A stretch of 64,000 nucleotides of DNA from positions 4,402,001 through 4,466,000 of the forward strand of contig OZ176052.1 of NCBI GenBank assembly GCA_964247055.1, in the 5' to 3' direction. A program made the translations under genes and the position numbers. This DNA comes from Paragordius varius. Taxonomy: Eukaryota; Nematomorpha. Shown piece by piece: positions 60,749-64,000 of the stretch (positions are counted from its first letter, which is position 1; every line of letters starts with the position of its first letter). The notes under the pieces were generated by a model. That model searched no databases. It was not told the origin of the DNA and saw only the letters and a list, made by a program, of their open reading frames with translations.

Positions 60749-61745
60749 CTAAGGTGACCAGATTTTTTGAAGGAAAAAGCGGGACAAATCTGAGGGGGGT
60801 GGTCATTGGGGGGTACAAAAAAATTTTTATACAAAACATTTATTGTAATATTTATTTATTTTTAACACAAATAGATTATAAATATAAAAAAATTTGTACC
60901 TCACAGGTTGTTTGTACCTTATTCAATAAATTTACATGTGCACGAACAAAGAATGAAGTGATTGTAATTCTAGAAAAAATAATAAAGACGAAATCATCAC
61001 AAAGTGCGCTGGGTCATGCAAGAAGCGGCACAAAAAATATTTTTAACAATTTAGCGAATAATCTTAATCAAAACATTATTGGCAGATACACAACACTTTT
61101 CAAACAGCTACTGATTTGTTACCCCTGGATGTGGAAAATATAGATGTTAAAATGCTTGGATATTGCAAAACTGTTGGTTAACTCTTTTGCCAGCAATTGA
61201 AATATTTATAAAAATGTGATCTCCTAGAATCCTAATTTTTATCACAGGACAAAGGTCAAATTTCCAAGTCAAAAAAGGTTAGAAAATAATTTTATACCAT
61301 TACTTAATCGCAATATCATAAAGCATCCAGAAAAACAAGGCTCAATGAATAGCCAGAATATAAAAATGTTTTATACAAACAGAAACGATTATTTGGAAGA
61401 CAAAACGGTGCACAATGACACTTTTTAATGAAGTCTCATTATTAAATAAATATATTGAATGAAAGCTTATATTATAAACAACAGAAAAAAATACGTAGGA
61501 TAGGTTAAAATAATCATTTTTAAAAAAATTATGTTCTATACAATTTTATTTTAATTGTAGAATTTGCATTATCTTTACCTGAACCACTGCTATTGAACGC
61601 GTTTTTCCACAGTAAATTAAGTGTGGACACGGAATCAAATTTAAATGTTGAATAAAAGACCTTTTATGTGTTCAAATATAATTTGACAAATTATGAAGAC
61701 TTATACAATATTTTAGGTAATTATGTTTTTTTACACAAAAACTTT
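60749..61745 (+). pseudogene. Decayed, internally deleted hAT transposase copy
   Basis: Begins with AAGGTGACCAGATTTTTTGA and a GCGGGACA block, like the ends of a widespread group of DNA transposons (AGGGTGACCA). Protein pieces NKFTCARTKNE, ARSGTKNIFNNLANNLNQNI, FITGQ, MFYTNRNDYLED and VEFALSLP match, in order, the transposase on the opposite strand at 63618-61770. The BED-finger part and a large central block are missing and stops are frequent, so it is dead. Its right end almost touches the 3' end of the opposite copy. Confidence 0.78.
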
Positions 61746-61769
61746 AAAGAAAATATTTTATTCTTTGGT

Positions 61770-63618
61770 TTATTTTTGGTTTGAGTGAATGCGTTTAAGC
61801 AGATTGTCATCATTTTTTAAAATATTGTAGAAATCTTCACAAGAATTTGTCAAATTATATTTGACAGATAAAACGGCCTTCAAAGTTTCAACATTTAGAT
61901 TTGATTTTTCCGATGTCCACACCTGATTTACTGTGGGAAAAACGCGATCAGTAGCCGCGTTGGTTCCAGGTAAAGATAGTGCAAATTCCACAATTTTTAA
62001 AATATTATTGTATGTAATATAGTTGGCTTCAAAATGATGAAATATTTCCAACCATTTCTTTTCTAGTGTATATTTTTCTTTTGTCCATAATTTAAGTTTT
62101 TCATTATTAATATATCTTTTAACTAATGATACTTCAGAAAAAAAGATCATTTTCTGAAAGATCAATTTTTGAGAATTTTTGGGAGCAGATATAATCAAAC
62201 GATTTTTGAACATCGCACCAATTAAATTCTGATTTTAATGTTATCCAATGAAAATGATCAATTTCATTGAATTGCGTCGTCCAGTCTTCCAAATAATCTT
62301 TACAGTTTGTATAAAACATTTTTATATGATACAGGATATCTTGGCGATTTATTAAGTTTTTCTAAATTATTTATTGTATTGCGAATGGTTAATGGAATAA
62401 AATTATTTTCTAACCGTTCTTGACATTGGAATTTCAGGTTACTAACTTCATTGGCTACTTCGACTGCCGAAATTTTGTCACCTTCAATAAATTTAAGAAC
62501 ATTTTGAAATAGAGAAGCTTGATTATGTAAGAATTCTAACCATATTTTTGAAGAATCACTTTCAAAAAAATTTTTTAAAGGACATTTGTCCTGTGATAAA
62601 AAAAGATTTTAAAGGATCATACATTTTTAAAATTCTTTCGATAGCTGGCATAAAAGCTAACCAACGAGTTTTACTATATCCAAGCATTTTTTGATATTGA
62701 ACTTCTGCATTTTCACAGAATTGTTTAAGCGTTTCAACACGTACCGTGTATATATAAAAATAGGAATATATTTTAACAACTACATTTTCCACATGTAAGG
62801 GTAACAAATCTGCAGCTGTTTGAATAGCGTTGTGTATTATATGCGCTGCACACCCAACGCCAATAATGTTTTGATTAAGATTATCTGTTAATTTATGAAA
62901 AATATTTTTTGTTCCTCTCCTTGCTTTTCCACCAAAGTTCGTATTGGTGTTGTCAGCGCAATATGCGATAATTTTGTATTTTAAATTATTTTTTTCTAGA
63001 ATATGCATTATTGAAGTAAATATTATATCAGAATTTTCACCAGGTAGGGAAATTAAATCTAAAATTTTAATTTTTACTCCGGTTTCTGAATCAAAATATC
63101 TTATCAAAGTAGGAAATAATTTTGTTTCATGGTGATTTGAAGCATCAGAGTATAGGGAAAAGAAATTAATTTTTAGCAAATCTTTTTGTATTTCAGAAAA
63201 AGCATGTGCCGAAAAAACATTGCATACAATGGCTTCAGCCTTTGTACGGGCACATGTAAATTTTTTATTCAATAACGTGCAACTGTGAAGTACAATCCAT
63301 TGAACGAAATGAATAACAATGGTTTAATGCGTGAAAGGAAAACAGGCCCTCAGCAAGTGCTAAATTCTTTTCTTCCTTTCCAAAAGCGGTTTTTCGAAAA
63401 AAATCGCTCATCTTGTGAGATGATGCCGTTATAATTAAACATTTTTGATGTTTCTGTGTATCAATATGCTTTGTAATGTCATGTTTGCCGCCATGTGCCA
63501 GGGTGAATTCCCCATCGCATATAAGACATTTAACAGACGATTCATTCTTCGTTTTTTTAATGAAAGGAAAATCTTTCATTAATTCATCATTGAATTTACA
63601 GCCTCTTTTTGTGTTCAT
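61770..63618 (-). pseudogene. hAT transposase with BED-like finger, about four frame breaks
   Basis: Reading leftward: 63618-63265 encodes a start MNTKRGCKF and a BED-like finger (CLICDGEF...HDITKHIDTQKH). 63272-62562 encodes the RNase H-like core, including FFSLYSDASNHHE (first acidic residue), IIAYCADNTNTNFGG (second acidic site) and GVGCAAHIIHNA. After a helical insertion, 62213-61770 encodes the C-terminal hAT dimerisation region (LPGTNAATDRVF, SNLNVETLKAVLSVKYNL). Shifts of frame lie near 63285, 62570, 62330 and 62140, so no full protein is made, although nearly all the domains are present. The relatively few breaks suggest a young or recently active family. Its end on the right would be near or beyond the tandem repeats at 63.64 kb. 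Confidence 0.88.
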
Positions 63619-63639
63619 ATTTATAAACTATTATTAGTA

Positions 63640-64000
63640 TAATAAATGTTATATTAACTTAATTTTCTGGAAAAGCGTGTAAGGTATCGATTTGTAGTAT
63701 CAATTTGTCTTTTAAGCTACCGATTTGTAGTAGTAATTTGAATTTTTTATAATGTTGGCAAGTATTAAAACTAAATTAGTATAATAAATGTTATATTACC
63801 TTAATTTCTGGAAAAAGCGTGTAAGGTACCGATTTGTAGTATTAATTTAAATTTTTTATAATGTTGGCAAGTATTAAAACTAAATATTAGTATAATAAAT
63901 GTTAATTACCTCAATTTCTCGAAAAAGCGTGTAAGGTACCGATTTGTAGTATTAATTCGAATTTTTTATAATGTTGGCAAGTATTAAAACTAAATATTAG
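63640..64000. repeat. Tandem repeat of ~110-140 bp upstream of the hAT gene
   Basis: Three units, each with TATAATAAATGTT, AAAAGCGTGTAAGGTA, CGATTTGTAGTA and ATGTTGGCAAGTATTAAAAC. The spacing of AAAAGCGTG is about 142 and then 110 bp; the first unit has an extra inner repeat of CGATTTGTAGTA. The array continues to the window edge. Subterminal tandem repeats are common in hAT elements and may be transposase-binding sites, so this could be part of the element. Confidence 0.75.

Overview
The window is nuclear DNA from an AT-rich animal, probably an invertebrate. The genes have short introns with GT/AG ends, the proteins are recognisably metazoan (an eIF3e, a USP15/USP4-type deubiquitinase), and the spaces between genes are full of DNA-transposon debris. 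I could not fix the phylum. No bacterial, organellar or retroviral features were seen.

Layout. 1-1195: the last three exons of an unrecognised plus-strand gene. 2223-5671: seven exons of eIF3e on the minus strand, lacking the exons for about the first 75 residues. 5.7-32.5 kb: transposon debris around a 15.5 kb satellite array (13.46-28.99 kb) of ~169 bp monomers. 32.9-37.2 kb: a possible 30-residue membrane peptide, then a complete six-exon gene for a 714-residue coiled-coil protein. 38.6-41.4 kb: the catalytic C-terminal part of a USP15/USP4-type ubiquitin hydrolase on the minus strand. 42.0-42.9 kb: a broken LINE fragment. 42.89-60.75 kb: a second, direct copy of the 2.1-32.5 kb segment, with nearly all of eIF3e deleted and a shorter satellite array (6.2 kb). 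60.75-64.0 kb: two hAT transposase copies lying tail to tail, then a short tandem repeat.

The main result is the large direct duplication (called copy A, about 2.09-32.54 kb, and copy B, about 42.89-60.75 kb). It carries a host-gene fragment at one end, so it is a segmental duplication and not one giant transposon. Each copy holds the same series of small elements in the same order, so most of them inserted before the duplication. The satellite arrays have since evolved separately: copy A has ~1.68 and ~3.38 kb higher-order periods, copy B has a 1.35 kb period.

Copy A and the gene block 32.5-42.9 kb together form a ~40.8 kb unit. Copy B is cut off by a hAT element at 60.75 kb, so the duplication may continue past the window. 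All gene models were built by eye from reading frames, splice sites and phase; no search was run.
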